Source: Allium sativum
Taxonomy: Eukaryota; Streptophyta; Magnoliopsida; Asparagales; Amaryllidaceae
Reading direction: 5' to 3'
DNA length: 64,000 nt
Assembly: GCA_030737875.1 (NCBI GenBank)
Contig: CM060912.1
Span: forward strand, 129,589,993 to 129,653,992
The translations under genes were made by a program, and so were the position numbers. The notes beneath the pieces are model-generated. The model did not search any database. It was not told the origin of the DNA and saw nothing but the letters and a program-made list of their open reading frames with translations. Below are positions 45,739 through 59,599 of this stretch, in pieces (positions within the stretch are counted from its first letter, which is position 1; each line of letters opens with the position of its first letter).

Positions 45739-48287
45739 GAGGTCCATGTTTGTTGTTAAAATATTTGGGAGGACTCTTAAAATCCTAGTATGAGGGCCAA
45801 GCCTATGGGTGGCTTGTATCAATCTGTTGTTTGCCTGGAACCTGTATCAATGAATACCCTCCTGTTATTAAACCAGTCTCGCACTAGGTAGAGACTACGA
45901 TGCCTTTCACTGACTGATAATTGTAAGAGGTTCAAATTCTGGATGTGGGTACCGGTGCATTCCGACCGAGTCATGAGCATGCATGGGTCTGACGGGGGAA
46001 GATAAGATGATGTAACACCAGAGGATAGGGATGTGTCTTTTAAAGTTTATGGGTTCGGGACTGATATCGGCGACTATCATGGCTGGCATAGGTTATTCGC
46101 GTCTGTTAAGGAGCCGACCAATGGGTAGCACTAGGAAAAATCCTTCCTAATTACTTTTTTCTGTCTGAATCTGTTGAAGCGCAAAATAGTTAATCTGCCT
46201 GATTTGATTATTATTATTATTGTTATTATCATCATTGTCTTTTTATAAGAATAGCCAATCCATATTGTCAGTTATTGTCCACCTTTAGACATGTACAGGC
46301 ACTTACCCTTTTATGACCCTAAAACCACTATTTATCTGTTTTACTTAACTTTGTAATCGATCTGGGAATCACAACAGCCCACCAGGCTTTATGTCTAACC
46401 CATTTCCTTTCTTTATTTCTCCCTTTCTCTTTTATTTCCCCCAAGCTTACGGGGAGAAAGTATATGGCTTAGATTTCTTTGTTGATTTTGTCGTGATGGA
46501 TTTCTGCAAAAGTTGGAGCACTTCCTTTTCTCTTTCTGTGGTTAGGTTGTACCTTTTTGACTACTTGGGGAATAATGTTATATTACTCTGATGTTTTTTT
46601 GACTGAGATTTTTGAGACATGACAAATTGTAACTATTTGATTAATTGAAACAAAGATGGTTTTTTATTCTATAAAATGAAAGTTTCTTTTTTCGCTGTAT
46701 ATTTATGATTTTATGTCTTTTGAAATCTTTGTCTCTGTGATATTTTATGTCTTTACACCTATAATGCTGCATAATTTCTTAATGAAATCCTCATACCAGT
46801 GACATTAGGGAATGTGGGGTGCTATATTTGTTATCGGAGCCAAAGGTTACCAAGATCATTAAAGTTTTTTTTTTATAAGAAAGAATGTTATGTATCTTTA
46901 GTTCTTGCTAGTTTTCTTATTTTGTTTTGGAATATTTTGTCCCTTTTTCTTTTGATATATTGGTCGGGGTGACTGCGTAGGGCCATAGCCACAATGAGTT
47001 AAATCTTATATAGCTTTTATATTGCAAGCTTACTAGAGCTGTCCTTTACAGATATAGTAAATCCCTAAGTGTGTGATGATAACACCACTGATTGTTTTGT
47101 ACTTTGGCCCAGTAGTAGGTTCTGAACCCTTTAGAGATCGGCTTAATTATTTATTTGTCGTAAGTCGGGGTTGAAACTAAAGTCCTGATGGATGGGGCAT
47201 TTCCGGGTATGGATTAGATTGCTATGATTAGGACTCGTATAACACATTGATTTACAATGAGGGGGTAAATTACAAGCCAAAAATATGGCATAGACTTTAA
47301 TATAACATATGGACTTTTAGGGAAAAGTTAAGGGCTTAATATCTGTTAAGTATTTCTAGGGGCTATTTTGATTGCAAGAAGGAGATGATTGGACTAAGTC
47401 ACGCAATGGTCTAATTTTTGAGACTTCTTGTGACCCGAAGGGTCAGTCATGTCGATATTTTTATTTTTCTTAGTGCATCTCTAGGAAGTATCGGTTCAGT
47501 TTTCTTTGTGCTATATGTATTCCGAATAGTAAGTGATTGAAAGATTATCTCTAGGAGAAAGAGATTAGTTTTCGAATCTAGATTTGTAGCAAAGCTAAAT
47601 TTATGGCATTTTTGGATAAAGCACATGATGTAAGTGAGAATCAAGTTTCATGTTTTTTGATTGGAATCTTTCCTAGCTATGGGAATATACCATCAATGGC
47701 TGAGTTGGAAGCTTAAGCAAGCTATCAGTATAATAAGTCATCTTAGATGTCAGAAGGAAAGTGGGGTTTCTTAGGGGTACTCAAACTCGAGTGTTGACCT
47801 GTGAAGGATTATTTGGATTGGGATATTTTCCTCCCTAAACCCTATCTTTTGAAAAGAATAGTGTGGACCTTATGTTGTAACTTTCCACATGTGTTTTAAG
47901 GAAGCAGTCGTACTTCATTCGTAATGGAAAAGGTTTTCAGTAAAAGGCAAGTAAAAGAATTTTTGAAGTAGTTATCGTACCTTTTTGGATTTTTGGAACT
48001 TTAAAGGTTCATATAACATTATAGGAATATTTTGTAGACACAAGAAATTTAACCTGAGATTGTAGCTTTATATTGGATATGAATTCACCATTTGTTAACA
48101 CACATTTTTTTTGGGTATTGATGCTTATCAAGAATTTTTCAATTGGACAAAAGAGGTAAACCTTTATTTGACAACATAATTAAGGAAAGTAACAGGTTGG
48201 TTAATGAATAGGTAAATTAAGGAAATATAGAAATTTTAGATGGATACTTGTGTTTCAAGACAAGGGTGTAATAAGGAAATGTTTTAT
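45739..48287 (+). mobile_element. Element G: decayed LTR retrotransposon, part
   Basis: TGTTATCGGAGCC (46829-46841) resembles the TGGTATCAGAGCC primer-binding site with two changes and follows GGGGTGCTATATT, where an LTR would end. The DNA upstream (45739-46828) would then be its LTR; I cannot see its start. Downstream is a possible gag remnant. Element E begins at 48288 and probably cut G short. Confidence 0.35.
47591..47715 (+). pseudogene. Possible gag remnant of element G
   Basis: One frame reads a stretch with FMAFLDKAHDVSENQVSCF followed by GIFPSYGNI and a MAELEA-like end, then a stop. The pattern (a helix, 'SENQ..S.FL.G', then a proline and '...LAELE') is reminiscent of plant Ty3/gypsy gag. 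No zinc knuckle was found downstream and flanking frames are broken. It lies about 750 bp after the presumed primer-binding site, where gag is expected. This is a weak call. Confidence 0.25.
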
Positions 48288-50199
48288 TGTGATGACCCGC
48301 ACTTCCACTCACATCAAACCGAACCCACATCGATTCAAGGTAAGAAAAAGTACGTTTCGTTAGGGTTTATCAGAGCAAACTCAGCAGAATACAAAGCTCA
48401 CAGCGAAACAGATAAAATATAATAAGAATATATTATTGCAGCAGAAACATTTTTGAATACAAATCTGATTTTACATTCCATTACTCCATGAAGATTTAAC
48501 ATAATATACCGATAATAGAGTATGTCCGGCCTTCATATGAAACTCCAGCTCTCTCTGGAACTCTAAGCCTTCAAGTTTGAGCCCGATCTTGATAATTGAA
48601 AAACAACTAATAGACTGCCCATGTGGAAATTGTGGGCAACACAATTTGCAAGGGAAAAACAAACTACGAGTCAGTCATGGGACTGGTGTGAGAAAACCCT
48701 TATTACAAATCTGATACTTAGCCTTAATTTGAGTAAGGTATCTCAAGACCACGCCACATGTCACATAATGAGTTTTCTCCCAAGGACATGTGCACAACCA
48801 TAGCAACCAGAAACAAACATAGCAACCATAAACTAGATCTTTAACCAGAGGAAAGGGGTTTGCCTTATAATCGCAAAACATGCTTGATATAGTTTAAAAC
48901 CAAATCATTTGATATTATGATAATGCCTAGGGTGTGTAAAACTCTTCGAAAGTAAATTTATAAATCTTAGCTCGTAGCTCGCATAGTGTCCCATACCACT
49001 ATGTTGGCTACATAGGTATACAACTGAAAATCGTAAAAGGTTTGTGTTGGAGTTTGGATTCCATCTTGATGGTCGTTGATCGAAAGACCACTCGGGCATT
49101 CAGCGGATACCGTGTTTGTACACAACACCGAACCCATTCCACTCTCTCAGGTTAATGAACTTAATCTCACAACCTGTCATACCATTGGTCAACCGAATAC
49201 ACACAAAACATAAAGTCATGCTAATCTGATAATCAACATACCATTATACCGGGGTGTGAGGCTACCACGAGGTCCCGTCATACTCAAAGCTACACATTTA
49301 AGTAATGATTTGATCATCACTACAGTGCCCTGCTTTTCAAAAAAAGCCCTGATCATTGCTTAGCACTTAGCATGCCCCATGGTCATTCCATGTCAGACAT
49401 GCAATCCATCCACAAGTCCGTTCTAGGAACAGGAACAAAACCGAAGGCACTTGATTCCATGTCCCCGCTTGGGAGTGCAATTCCTTGCAAACCAGATCGC
49501 TTCAAGTACAGTCAGATTGGTCACTATTTTAACCTAGGTGGCCTCCCAAAGCATCAACATGCCATCTATATGATGTGAATAAATCTGGGTCTTCCACCAT
49601 CATCGTTAATATCTTGACATCAGCATCACGTTGTATAATTATTCGGAATGGGTAAAAACTCGGCCTTTCCAAATAATTGGAGCATCTTTTAAAACCAATC
49701 GGTTTGTAGGATTTCATGACCCTCATTCCATTCTTTTATTCAATCTATTCATTAAAACTATATTATGTTTTAAGACGTTAAACTCTTCATTTCCATCTCA
49801 CGGAGCAAAACTGTTAATGCTGCATTTTTAGTCATCTTATGTTCCGGTAATTTTAATTACCTTTTAAATCGTGCTCCTTTAAATCTTGTTGAAAGATTTC
49901 AAACCAAATATTCTGATTACTTAACTTCAAATCCCAAATTAAATCTTTCCAATAATCCTTATCAATTATTCGCCGTCTGTCTCATGTAAACACATGTTCA
50001 TTCCTTTCCCAAAAATCTGTATAAATAAAGATTTCATTTGCTTAACTTGGAAATCATCTTACCTTTTCATGGGCCAAAGAACAATGTTATTGAAGAAATC
50101 ATTTACAACAAACCCAAAATCATATTTCCTTTTATATTGGAATCTCTACAAAAATCATATTGGTTTATAATCGGTATAAACCTCCATATCCAATAAAAA
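48288..50199 (-). repeat. Element E LTR, first part
   Basis: About 1.9 kb of LTR. Landmarks: H3 48616-48638, H1 48672-48685, the H0 right arm CTTATAATCGC near 48864 without a matching left arm, and AT-rich sequence resembling C and D LTRs up to about 50190. The several short frames on both strands do not resemble proteins. Confidence 0.6.
48616..48685 (-). ncRNA. Hairpins H3 and H1 (E)
   Basis: H3 TGCCCA (48616-48621) with TGGGCA (48633-48638), a 6-bp stem. H1 CAGTC/GACTG at 48672-48685 with an ATGG loop. H2 is degenerate. Confidence 0.5.
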
Positions 50200-50698
50200 A
50201 TCATTTCATGTCAAACTGGGTAACGGTATTTCGTGTCCCTTTTGGCTTGATATTTGGCATGATCAACTTCCCTTATCTCATGCCTTCCCTGCTCTTTTTT
50301 CTTTAACCTCACATATGAACATTTCTGTTGCATATACCCTGAACTTTGGTCCCTTTAGTCTTTCTCCTTCATCTATCTTTGATGTTCCTGTTTTCCTTGA
50401 TCTCCTAGTTGCTGCTAATTTGCTTTATCATACTTGTCTTTTTGATATTCCTGATTACTATATTTGGGCCTTATCTCGTTCTAAAGATTTTTCTGTTGCA
50501 TCCTTATATCACTTTCTTAAGTTTGCTAGTAGATCTTTTAATTTTGCAAGATTATTGAAATGTAGACTGCCACCTAGAGTTCTCTTTTTTCAGTGGTATC
50601 TCATTCATGAGAGAATTAATACCAGGGATAGAATGTATTGTCATAACCTAGTCTCGAACCCTAACTGTGCTTTATGTTCCAGTCATGAGGAAACAATA
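50200..50698 (+). pseudogene. LINE (L1-type) ORF2 C-terminal fragment, upstream part
   Basis: One open frame carries the plant LINE region after the reverse transcriptase. First come GNGISCPFWLDIWHD (a 'G.G..FW.D.W' motif, about 50217-50261) and PLSHAFPALF. Then comes the zf-RVT domain: SVASLYHFLKF, LPPRVLFFQWYLIHERINTRD and the first half of a zinc site, CALCSSHEET. The frame runs into element D's LTR at 50699; the remaining codons to 50878 are D sequence. It is a 5'-truncated copy, the normal outcome of LINE insertion. The left boundary is uncertain by about 30 bp. Confidence 0.85.
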
Positions 50699-50787
50699 TG
50701 TAACGACCCGAAATCCCCCTTACGGGAAATCACGGATTGTACCGAGGACAAGACGAATCGGAACACAAACAAAAGAACATTTCATTG

Positions 50788-50793
50788 TTTATT
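50788..50793 (-). terminator. Candidate poly(A) signal (D, 3' LTR)
   Basis: AATAAA on the minus strand about 90 bp from the LTR end, context TTGTAATAAACAATGAAATG as in C. Confidence 0.45.
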
Positions 50794-51004
50794 ACAAAAA
50801 TTCCATCAGAATACAAGAATATTACAGTGTATGAATAAATATTACACAGAAAATATCAAAGATTTAAATTACATTTAAACACATCACAGCGGCAAAACAA
50901 AGCACAACTAAAAACAGATACACGGATACAGAGCTTTCCGAATACCGCTCCAGCTGTGAATCAGGATCCTGTGAATATAAATCTGCAAAACCAAAACTAC
51001 TAGC

Positions 51005-51289
51005 TGCCCGGGTCGAAAATAAGGGCACCCAGAGTTTAGGTTAAAACAATAAACTCCGGGTCAGTCATGTTACTGGTGTGAGAACTAAAATAGTTATTTA
51101 AAACTTCACTTTAAATCAGACATATCAAGGGACCACGTCGTATAACATGGAACGGGTTTCCCCCCAAGAATATCAGTGCATATAACAAAACAACGAAATG
51201 CTTTTTAGAAAAATGAAGCTATTATAAGACCCAGGACCTATCACACAATGCAATGCAAGCCGGGGGATAGGGTTTTCCCTTATAATAGC
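51005..51289 (-). ncRNA. Conserved hairpin series H3-H2-H1-H0 (D, 3' LTR)
   Basis: H3 TGCCC (51005-51009) with GGGCA (51023-51027). H2 GAGTTTA (51032-51038) with TAAACTC (51050-51056). H1 CAGT/ACTG at 51062-51075. H0 GCTATTATAAG (51218-51228) with CTTATAATAGC (51279-51289). Relative to C, one base in each H0 arm has changed and pairing is kept. Confidence 0.6.
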
Positions 51290-53994
51290 CAAACATGCTT
51301 GGTACGTTAAAACAAATCATTTGATACTATTATAAGTGCATAGTGTATAAAACAACTTCAAATATAAATGTATCAATCCTAGGCGGCATGGGTACCATAT
51401 ATCATGTCGCCATACTAGGCTCTACAATCAAAACCGCAAAATCACGTATTGGAATTTGGATTTCCATCTGTGAACCGACGCAAGGGATCGTCCTCACCGG
51501 CTTCGAGACTCTCTGGCCCGAGCCTCAGGGTCAGAGTGCATCGACCCTTGGATCGTCAGGGTCGGTCCACCTATGTGGATTAAAATGCCTGAACACTGCG
51601 TTTTCCTGCCCTTTGGGGCGTAAATGAGCCAAATGACTCCATCGACTCCGCATAGTCACCGATATATCCGAGGCGCCTCGCAACAGCCACAAGCACACAG
51701 GTGAAAATAAATTAAATGTCAGGGCTGGTAGGTCACTGATACCACCCTAGCCAGAAGGAAACGCACACCCTCCCTGATGTCCTCTCCCGTTTCTTGTTCA
51801 CAACCGGGGTGTGAGGCTCGCGAATTAACACTACACAAAGCTATGCCACTCAGGCCGTGCTTTGATCATCAACCACAAGACTCTGCTTTTCAACAAAAGC
51901 CTTGATCATTTGCCACTTAGGCATGCCACACAGGCAATTCACTCCATGCGATTGATATCCGTAAATATAACCTCTGAGCTCGTACGTCTCAGAGAAGGGC
52001 GTTAAGCAAAAGAATAAATTCTCCGCCGCCAAACAGATATATATTTAATAGAAATCAATCACACAGAATAAAATCCAATCTCAGACACACAGTCCATTTA
52101 CAAGTTCGTTCTGGGTCTGAACGAAACCGGAGGCACCTTGTACCTTGCATATCCATCGATCTCCAAGTTCGTCTGGACGATCACCAACTGATTCCCTCCT
52201 CTTGGGTGTACATCCCAATCAAGATCATCAGTAATTATCCAAATGATGTGAAGACCTCCAGTCTTCGACCACCGTCTTCATCCTCGACACATCGTCGAAT
52301 CAGTTATTTAGAATGGGATAAACCCGTTCTTTCTAAATAACTCACGTATATAATAAACAAGTGTTACACAAACACAACATACGACTCATTCCAATTCAGA
52401 ATATTCTTTTATTCAAATATTCTTATACTTGGGAAAGGTTCCCATTAATTTTATCAAAGATAAATTCTTTAAATTTATTCTTTAATCTTCTTTTGAATAT
52501 CAATTCAAACCAAATTATGGTCTATCCGAACTAGTCGGGATTAACGAACCTTACCGAAGTAACCATTTGTTTTAATTTTCCCAACCCCAACCTATTCATC
52601 CCATGAAGTAAAAGTAGTCATACTTCATATCTAACACCACGGTGTTACCGGTAAATTCTATTACCATTTCACATTCAAATCTAATCAAAGATTTAACTAT
52701 CGCCTGGAGAAAAACTGGTGATACTCCATTCCCGATTATTTCAATCTAATTAAAGATTCATTAAAACTCCACTTGGTTTTAATCTTCCCAAAAATCAATA
52801 TTAATGATTGTTTAACTTGGGAAATCATATCCTGGCTTTAACTGGGTTAAAGAACCATTGTCATTTAAAACACGGTTCACTATAAACCCAAAATCATATT
52901 CTAATTCAATTCCAATTAAATATCATTTAATTGGTATACTTCATTAAATCTAAATAAAAAGATTTAATCATTTTCTCAACTGGGTATAAGAAGAATGTTA
53001 ATGAAGACACCATTCACGACAAACCCAAATCCCATTTGATATTAAATACAAAGCTCTGAATAGAAAATATATCGGCTTATATTCAATATCAAATTCTACG
53101 ACCAACAAATATCGTATTGGAAATAACGATATAAATATATCTTTCAAATTTCCATAACAATGTCTGTATAATCACGAAATCCAACATCGACATATTCCAA
53201 AGACAATTTCGATTCAAATCCATTCCAATTCAATTATTGGAAATTCTGGTTACTTTTAAAACCCTTTCAAATCCAATTTACTTATTTCAAAAATAAATGG
53301 ATTATAATTCTAGTTTAAAACTAGTTCATTTTGATAAAAATCTATTTTTATCTTTTCAAATATGGATTTTTTCATCCCATCCTTTCTAAATCATTACTTA
53401 TGATTGTACACAAATTATTACTATTTTTAATAATTTTATCAAGGCCCGTATAGTCGATTTCCATCAACGGTCATTTAACTGCACTTACAACGACCTTTTC
53501 CAAATTTGATTTGGACATAATTCCAAATCCAACCATTAGATTTAAAATCTCTAATACTCTTTAGAAATCTCTTTTCGATACAAACCCAACGGTTCCGGTT
53601 TTAGGAGAATCCGATGGTCGGATCTCCCGTAATGTCCATTCGAAGTCAATGGTCGAAATTCGCGAACTGCCGCAACGCGCGCGTTCTATTCAGGCCATTC
53701 TATATATATAATATATATTATATATATTTCATCGATTTCCTTTAAAAACATATTTTATAAATTGTTTTAAATTCGTTTTCAAAACGATTTCAACTTCATA
53801 TTCAATTTCTAATCAAAATTGAATATTCCACATCACTAATCTATAAATGATAATATTTTCAAAACATTATATTTTGAAATCACTTCCTTTTCGATATTCA
53901 TTATAAAAATGAATAAAATCGATATAAATATCGTTTACGTCAAAATGGCGCATATCAAATCAACACGGCTTGATATATTTCAATAACTTCGTTA

Positions 53995-54330
53995 TTCTAT
54001 TCAACAAATGAATATATTCTTCAACACATGAATTTATATTTTTATTCAACACATGAATATATATTTTATTCAACAAATGAATTAATATTTTTATTCAACA
54101 CATGAATATTTATTTTATTCAACACACTAATTTTCTTCTATTTAACACATGAATATATATATTTTATTCAACACATGAATTTATATTTTTATTCAACACA
54201 TGAATATTTATTCTATTCAACACATGAATTTTCTTTTATTCAACACATGAATTTTTATTTTATTCAACACATGAATTTTTATTCTATTCAACACATGAAT
54301 TTTCTTTCCATTCAACACATGAATTTTCTT
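53995..54330. repeat. CAACACATGAA tandem array (D, 3' LTR)
   Basis: About 13 units of 20-28 bp: ATTCAACACATGAAT plus a T-rich spacer. The arms ATTCA and TGAAT can pair. The open frame it creates (FIQHMN/FYSTHE repeats) is a by-product. Confidence 0.85.
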
Positions 54331-54924
54331 TTATCATATTCCTTATTTTCCAAATTGGAATGAGGCCCAATCAATTACCATATAATGTTAATTATATGGA
54401 TTCACTACAACACATGTATATAATAGCAATGATAAATAATCAACCATCATCCAAAGTGCACCATACAACTACATAAGCATTAAATATAAATAATTAACGC
54501 ATACATAGTCTGTCAACCCATCGATTGATATACAACTAAACAATCGGGATTAGTGTACATGAAATATCATCCCAATACCCGTGTGGGGTTTCAAATCAAC
54601 AAACACAAATTTTTATTTGTGCAGTTGGGCGATGTGTAAAATTTATCATCCCAATCATTGTCAGTCAAATAGGTGTACATAAACAAATCGTCTGATTTGT
54701 AAATGAATATTTATTTATTCACATTCATGTTAAAAATTATATTTTTAACGATAACTAATTTATTTCAACACATGAATATATATTTCATTCAACACATCAC
54801 AATCAATTTTCACCAAACAACAAAATCAAACAAGTCGTCCATGGTCTGTGGACAACGGGTGTCAGGTGCTGCTAAGCACTGTCTGCATCCTAGTATATAT
54901 TTCAAACTAGAAATTAAAGTAAAA

Positions 54925-54939
54925 GTGAGGAGTTCTCAC
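54925..54939 (-). promoter_or_regulatory. GTGAG splice-donor-like hairpin (D, 3' LTR)
   Basis: On the minus strand GTGAGAACTCCTCAC, preceded by CTAG, so it reads TAG/GTGAGA. 5-bp stem. The other LTR has one broken pair (60566-60580). Confidence 0.45.
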
Positions 54940-55019
54940 CTAGAAGCTAAACCAAACGCCGCGACTCTTCTAATGTAGAAAATCTTCGCCGTGTTTTCAA
55001 CGTAATCTGTTTTCACACG

Positions 55020-55735
55020 GTTGTATTAAAAAATCAGATTTTTATTTTGCTACATAAATTAAAATCATATTTTGATCTTTCTAAGAATATTTCCATGCCA
55101 TACACTAGTTAAAAATTATATTTTTAACTTGCCAAAGATATTTTCTTAATACGATAAAAATCATATCTTCATAGCGATAAAAATTATTTCTTTATACCGT
55201 TAAAAATCATTCCTTTATACATCAAAAGATCCTAACTTTATACATTAAAAATCTCGACTTTATATGATAAAAATCTCATTTTTAAATCGCTCCTATATAT
55301 TTTTAAAAATATAACGTTTCCCTTAATAAAAATATAATCCTTACAATATATAAATCATAACTTTACCTCGCCTTCAAGATGATAAAAATCGTATTTTTAC
55401 TTCGCTTCGTACATAATAAAAATCGGATTTTTATTTCTCCTACACATGTAAAAATTCTATTTTTATCCTACTCAAAATAATATTTCACACCTATGATAAA
55501 AATTATATTTTTATCTAATTAGAAATAATATTTTTGTCTACTAAAAATAATACTTTCATGTCGCTATTATATTGAAAAATCAAACCTTTGCTATCATAAA
55601 AATATGGTCTTTTCATTTATAACAATCTAAACTTTCAACATATAAAGATTCAAACTTTTAACATATAAATATTCAAGCTTTTATCATGTAAAGATTCAAT
55701 CTTTTATCATGTAAAAATTCATATTATTCGTTTTT
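55020..55735. repeat. AAAAAT/ATTTTT palindrome array (D, 3' LTR)
   Basis: About 700 bp of 15-30 bp units such as GATAAAAATCATATTTTTA, each partly self-complementary. The matching array is at 60650-61390. It is D's counterpart of the arrays in A and B. Confidence 0.7.
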
Positions 55736-55774
55736 ATAACTGAAATTAAAATAAAATTATAAGAACTCACTGTT

Positions 55775-56035
55775 TTTGGCTTCTATGGTTGGAAGAGAGG
55801 TTGCTCAGGTTGATTGGAGGAAAGAGGGAGCGTCAGCATTGAGGTGGTGGCCAGTATGGCCGGCGGCGGGCCCTTAGTTGATCGGAGGCGCTGCCTTTTT
55901 TTGCTGTAGAGGTTTGGGATGGGGTCAGATTGGAGAAGAAGGAGGAGGACGAGGTGGCGGTGGCGCCCAGAGATGGCGAGGCGCGACAGCGCACCCTGAA
56001 GGGGGGTGACGATAGGCATCGACGGTGATTTAGGG
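55775..56035 (-). other. GC-rich leader block (D, 3' LTR)
   Basis: A 260-bp GC-rich island. The copy at 61435-61690 differs by indels that change every reading frame, so a protein product is unlikely. Confidence 0.4.
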
Positions 56036-57036
56036 ATTCAACGGTTTTTTCTTTTTTTAATTTGTGAACGTGAATGAATGGAGAAAGGAGAAGGTAAGGG
56101 GAGGGGGTTTTGTTTAAACTTATATTATTGTTTATTTTAAATATTATTTTATTCTCTAGAAAGTTGACCTTTATATTTGAACTCCAAACGAAACCCAACG
56201 ACTGTCGCCCCAAACCAATAACCCCCATTCCAAACACAATGGGATATGCCCCGTACGCCAATTCGCTCGTTACGATCAGTTTCCATTCAAAATAAAATTT
56301 AAATCTATATATTCAATTTTAAACAAGCATTTCAATTTACTAGGGACACATACTGATTCTAAAAATTCCAAAAAATATTTTCCAGCTTCGTATTGATGAT
56401 ACGGTCCCAACAAAACTAATTTCGTCAAATCCTGAGGCCATTTGAAAAAAGGCCATTTTCTGGTCGATCCAATTTGACTGAAACTACCAAAACACCTTTT
56501 CTTTCGCCACGCCCACATATGGATTCAAAAAATTATGAATTTTGGAATATAGCAATATAGCAATATCTTGACATCCCGGATCCAATAAAAGTGGTTTCGT
56601 CGAAAACGAAGGTCATTTGCAAAATTCCCATTTTTAAGGGCTAAAATTCCATAGTGACTATTCTAAATTTTCAACTAGACATAACTTTTTATTCCCGCTA
56701 TGAAATTTCAATTTTTCGGATTCGTTGGAAAGATATTTTCAAATAGATTCAAATATTTTTTTTGTTTCAATAAATTCCAGCTTATTTTGAATCCTGTACA
56801 TCCGTTTGAATTTTGAAATCGAATTTTCGAACTACCGCGCCATTTTCAGTTCCTTTTATAATTCTAAATAATTATTTGTATTCTAACGTCGATTCAAATA
56901 AATATATACGTTCTAATTCTATTCAAAATAAATTTCTCGTCGTTATTATTTAAAATAATTCATTTTTAAATATTCAAAATTCATTAAAATTGCCAAAATA
57001 AAATTTTTAAATTGGCTCAGATTTAAGGGTTATTAC

Positions 57037-58075
57037 AATCTCCCCCACTTAAAACTTTTCGTCCCCGAAAAGGAACGAATCTGAAAGTTGTTTTACAAAC
57101 CAACTCAACTTCCATTATTTACATTATGGATCAAGTTCTCCAACACTTCAGTTTCTAAGAACTTTTCAAAGTTTTCAAAAATTTAGCTAACACTCTAAAT
57201 TTTCAAAAAATTTCGCCATAACCTCCCCTGCACCGGGAGCTTTGGGATATTTTAAATAGCCTCCCATGGCCGTCACCAATCCAAAAAGAAAAAGAAACAG
57301 CCAAGCGGCTAGACAATCGGCTAATGAAATCATCCAAAACCCAAGAAATATAATAAACATGTACCTATTTGTCGGGCAAACAATTTTTTCCTCTTCTCTA
57401 GCCTCCTCGCTATGACCTGTTCAATGTAAATACATGTATATGCATGCAAATGCGACTAGTTTTCAATACAACTCACTATTTGGTTCAATTTGGCTAAAGG
57501 GTTCCAATTCTAATTAATCACAACAATAATCAAACAATACAATCAACAATCAATTAGTTGATTAACGTTTCAAATTCATAATTTTGATATATATACAAAA
57601 AAACTCATGTTTTTGATGCCAAGTCACAACAATAAGCCCTATCTAGTTTTGGTTCTCACACCAGTCAATTGGAGATATATAGTTATCCCACTTTCGAAAC
57701 TCGAACACAACACTGATGATGGATACCCATCATCAGAATCATTCCCGGGTGACTACAGTGCGATTTTATATCTATCCAATATATTAAAATTTCAAATACA
57801 CGCAGATCAGACGTATACACAGAATCTTTATATACTGGATTGTCCAAATCAATACAAATAAATATTCAAATACGAATAATTGAATTACATTTTCAAAATA
57901 AAACTTGTTTTCATTTTAAAAATATACTCTACACACTCGTTCTAGGATACTACTGATCCCATCTCTAACAAGTCATTCCCATTGGATATTACTAATCCAA
58001 TTTCTGACGAATTCTTTCGTTCGGTTCTAATGTGTCTTGTTCTCGAGCTCTATAAACCAAAGCTTTGATACCAAC
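57037..58075 (-). mobile_element. Element D interior (non-coding)
   Basis: Minus-strand primer-binding site at 58062-58073 (TGGTATCAAAGC, one change). The polypurine tract is at 57037-57049. The pre-PPT hairpin at 57055-57072 has arms CTTTTCG/CGAAAAG and is fully paired. The conserved block is at about 57195-57385. Strongly similar to C's interior by eye. No coding frame. Confidence 0.85.
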
Positions 58076-58300
58076 TTTATAAGATAGACCGACGAAATCC
58101 GGTAGGCTTTGCAACCATCCCTTCATCCCCCAAAGCAGCAGGTAAAACCCACCGTGGCTTCAACATGGTCCCCGAGTACACTTATTTTACGGCGACCCTC
58201 TCGAGCCTACCAGCCACTGCCTAGCCAACCGTAAAAAGGGACATATGGGGGTAAGAGTCTCCCGTTCGCCACCAAACCGCGAAGCGAGAACCCCCCATCA
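58076..58300 (-). repeat. Alternative LTR-end module X (D, 5' LTR)
   Basis: Reverse-orientation match to 5415-5620 of element B, next to the primer-binding site in both. Strongest stretches: 58249-58295 (GGGGTAAGAGTCTCC through CGCGAAGCGAGAACCCC) and 58100-58138 (CAACCATCCC...TCATCCCCCAA). Confidence 0.65.
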
Positions 58301-59599
58301 TGACTGTAACAAGAACTGGTGATACTCCATTCCCGATCATTTCAATCTAATTAAAGATTCATTAAAACTCCACTTGGTTTTAATCTTCCCAAAAATCAAT
58401 ATTAATGATTATTTAACTTGGGAAATCGTATTCTGGCTTAAACTGGGTTAAAGAACCAATGTCATTTAAAACACGGTTCACTATAAACCCAAATTCATAT
58501 TCTAATTCAATTTCAATTAAATATCATTTAACTGGTATACTTCATTAAATCTAAATAAAAAGATTTAATCTTTTTCTCAACTGGATTTAAGAACAGTGTT
58601 AATGAAGACACCTTTCACGACAAACCCAAATCCCATTTGATATTAAATACAAAGCTTTGAATAGAAAATATATCGGCATATATTCAACATCAAATTCTAC
58701 GACCAACAAATATCGTATTGGAAATAACGATATAAATATATCTTTCAAATTTCCATAACAATGTCTGTATTATCACGAAATCCAACATCAAAATATTCCA
58801 AAGACAATTTCGATTCAAATCCATTCCAATTCAACTATTGGAAATTCTGGTTAATTTTAAAACCCTTTCAAATCCAATTTATTTATTTCAAAAATAAATG
58901 GATTATAATTCTATCTTAAAACTAGTTCATTTCGGTAAAAATCTATTTTTATCTTTTCAAATATGGAGTTTTTCATCCCAATCCTTTCCAAATCATTTCT
59001 TATGATTTTACACAAATTATTGCTATTTTTAATAATTTTATCAAGGCCCGTACAGTCGATTTCCATCAACGGCCATCGAACTGCACTTAGAGCGACCTTT
59101 TCCAAATTTGATTTGGACATAATTCCAAATCCAACTGTTAGATTTCAAATCTCTAATATTTGTTAGAAATCACTTTTCGATACGAACCCATCGGTTCCGG
59201 TTTTAGATGAATCCAACAGCCGGATCTTCCGTAATGTCCATTCGAAGTCAATGGTCAAAATTCGCGAACTGCCGCAGAGCGGCACGTTCTATTTAGGCCA
59301 TTATATATAATATATATATTATATATATTTCGTCGATTTCCTTTTAAACCGTATTTTATAAATCGTTTTAAATTCGTTTTCAAAACGATTTCAGCTTCAT
59401 ATTCAATTTCTAATCAAAATTGAATATTCCACATCATTAATTTATAAATGATAATATTTTCAAAACGTTATATTTTGAAATCACTTCCTTTTCGATATTC
59501 ATTATAAAAATTAATAAAATCGATATAAATATCGTTTACGTCAAAATGGCGCATATCTAATCAACACGGCTTGATATATTTCAATAACTTCGTTATTCT

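Larger units (their letters stand above)
50699..57036 (-). repeat. Element D 3' LTR (6.34 kb)
   Basis: Plus view: TGTAACGACCCGAAATCC to GGGTTATTACA. Landmarks are AATAAA at 50788-50793, hairpins 51005-51289, CAACACATGAA repeats 53995-54330, donor-like hairpin 54925-54939, an AAAAAT/ATTTTT array 55020-55735 and a GC-rich block 55775-56035. Confidence 0.88.

Noticed and set aside
47447..47644. Minus-strand frame overlapping the G interior
   Set aside because: Antisense to the possible gag remnant, with no domain; treated as a shadow frame.
48240..48422. 60-codon frame spanning the E boundary
   Set aside because: It crosses the LTR start at 48288 and so joins two unrelated sequences by chance.
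55833..56261. 142-codon minus-strand frame at the GC-rich block of D
   Set aside because: Indels in the matching LTR (61435-61770) disrupt it. No recognisable domain.
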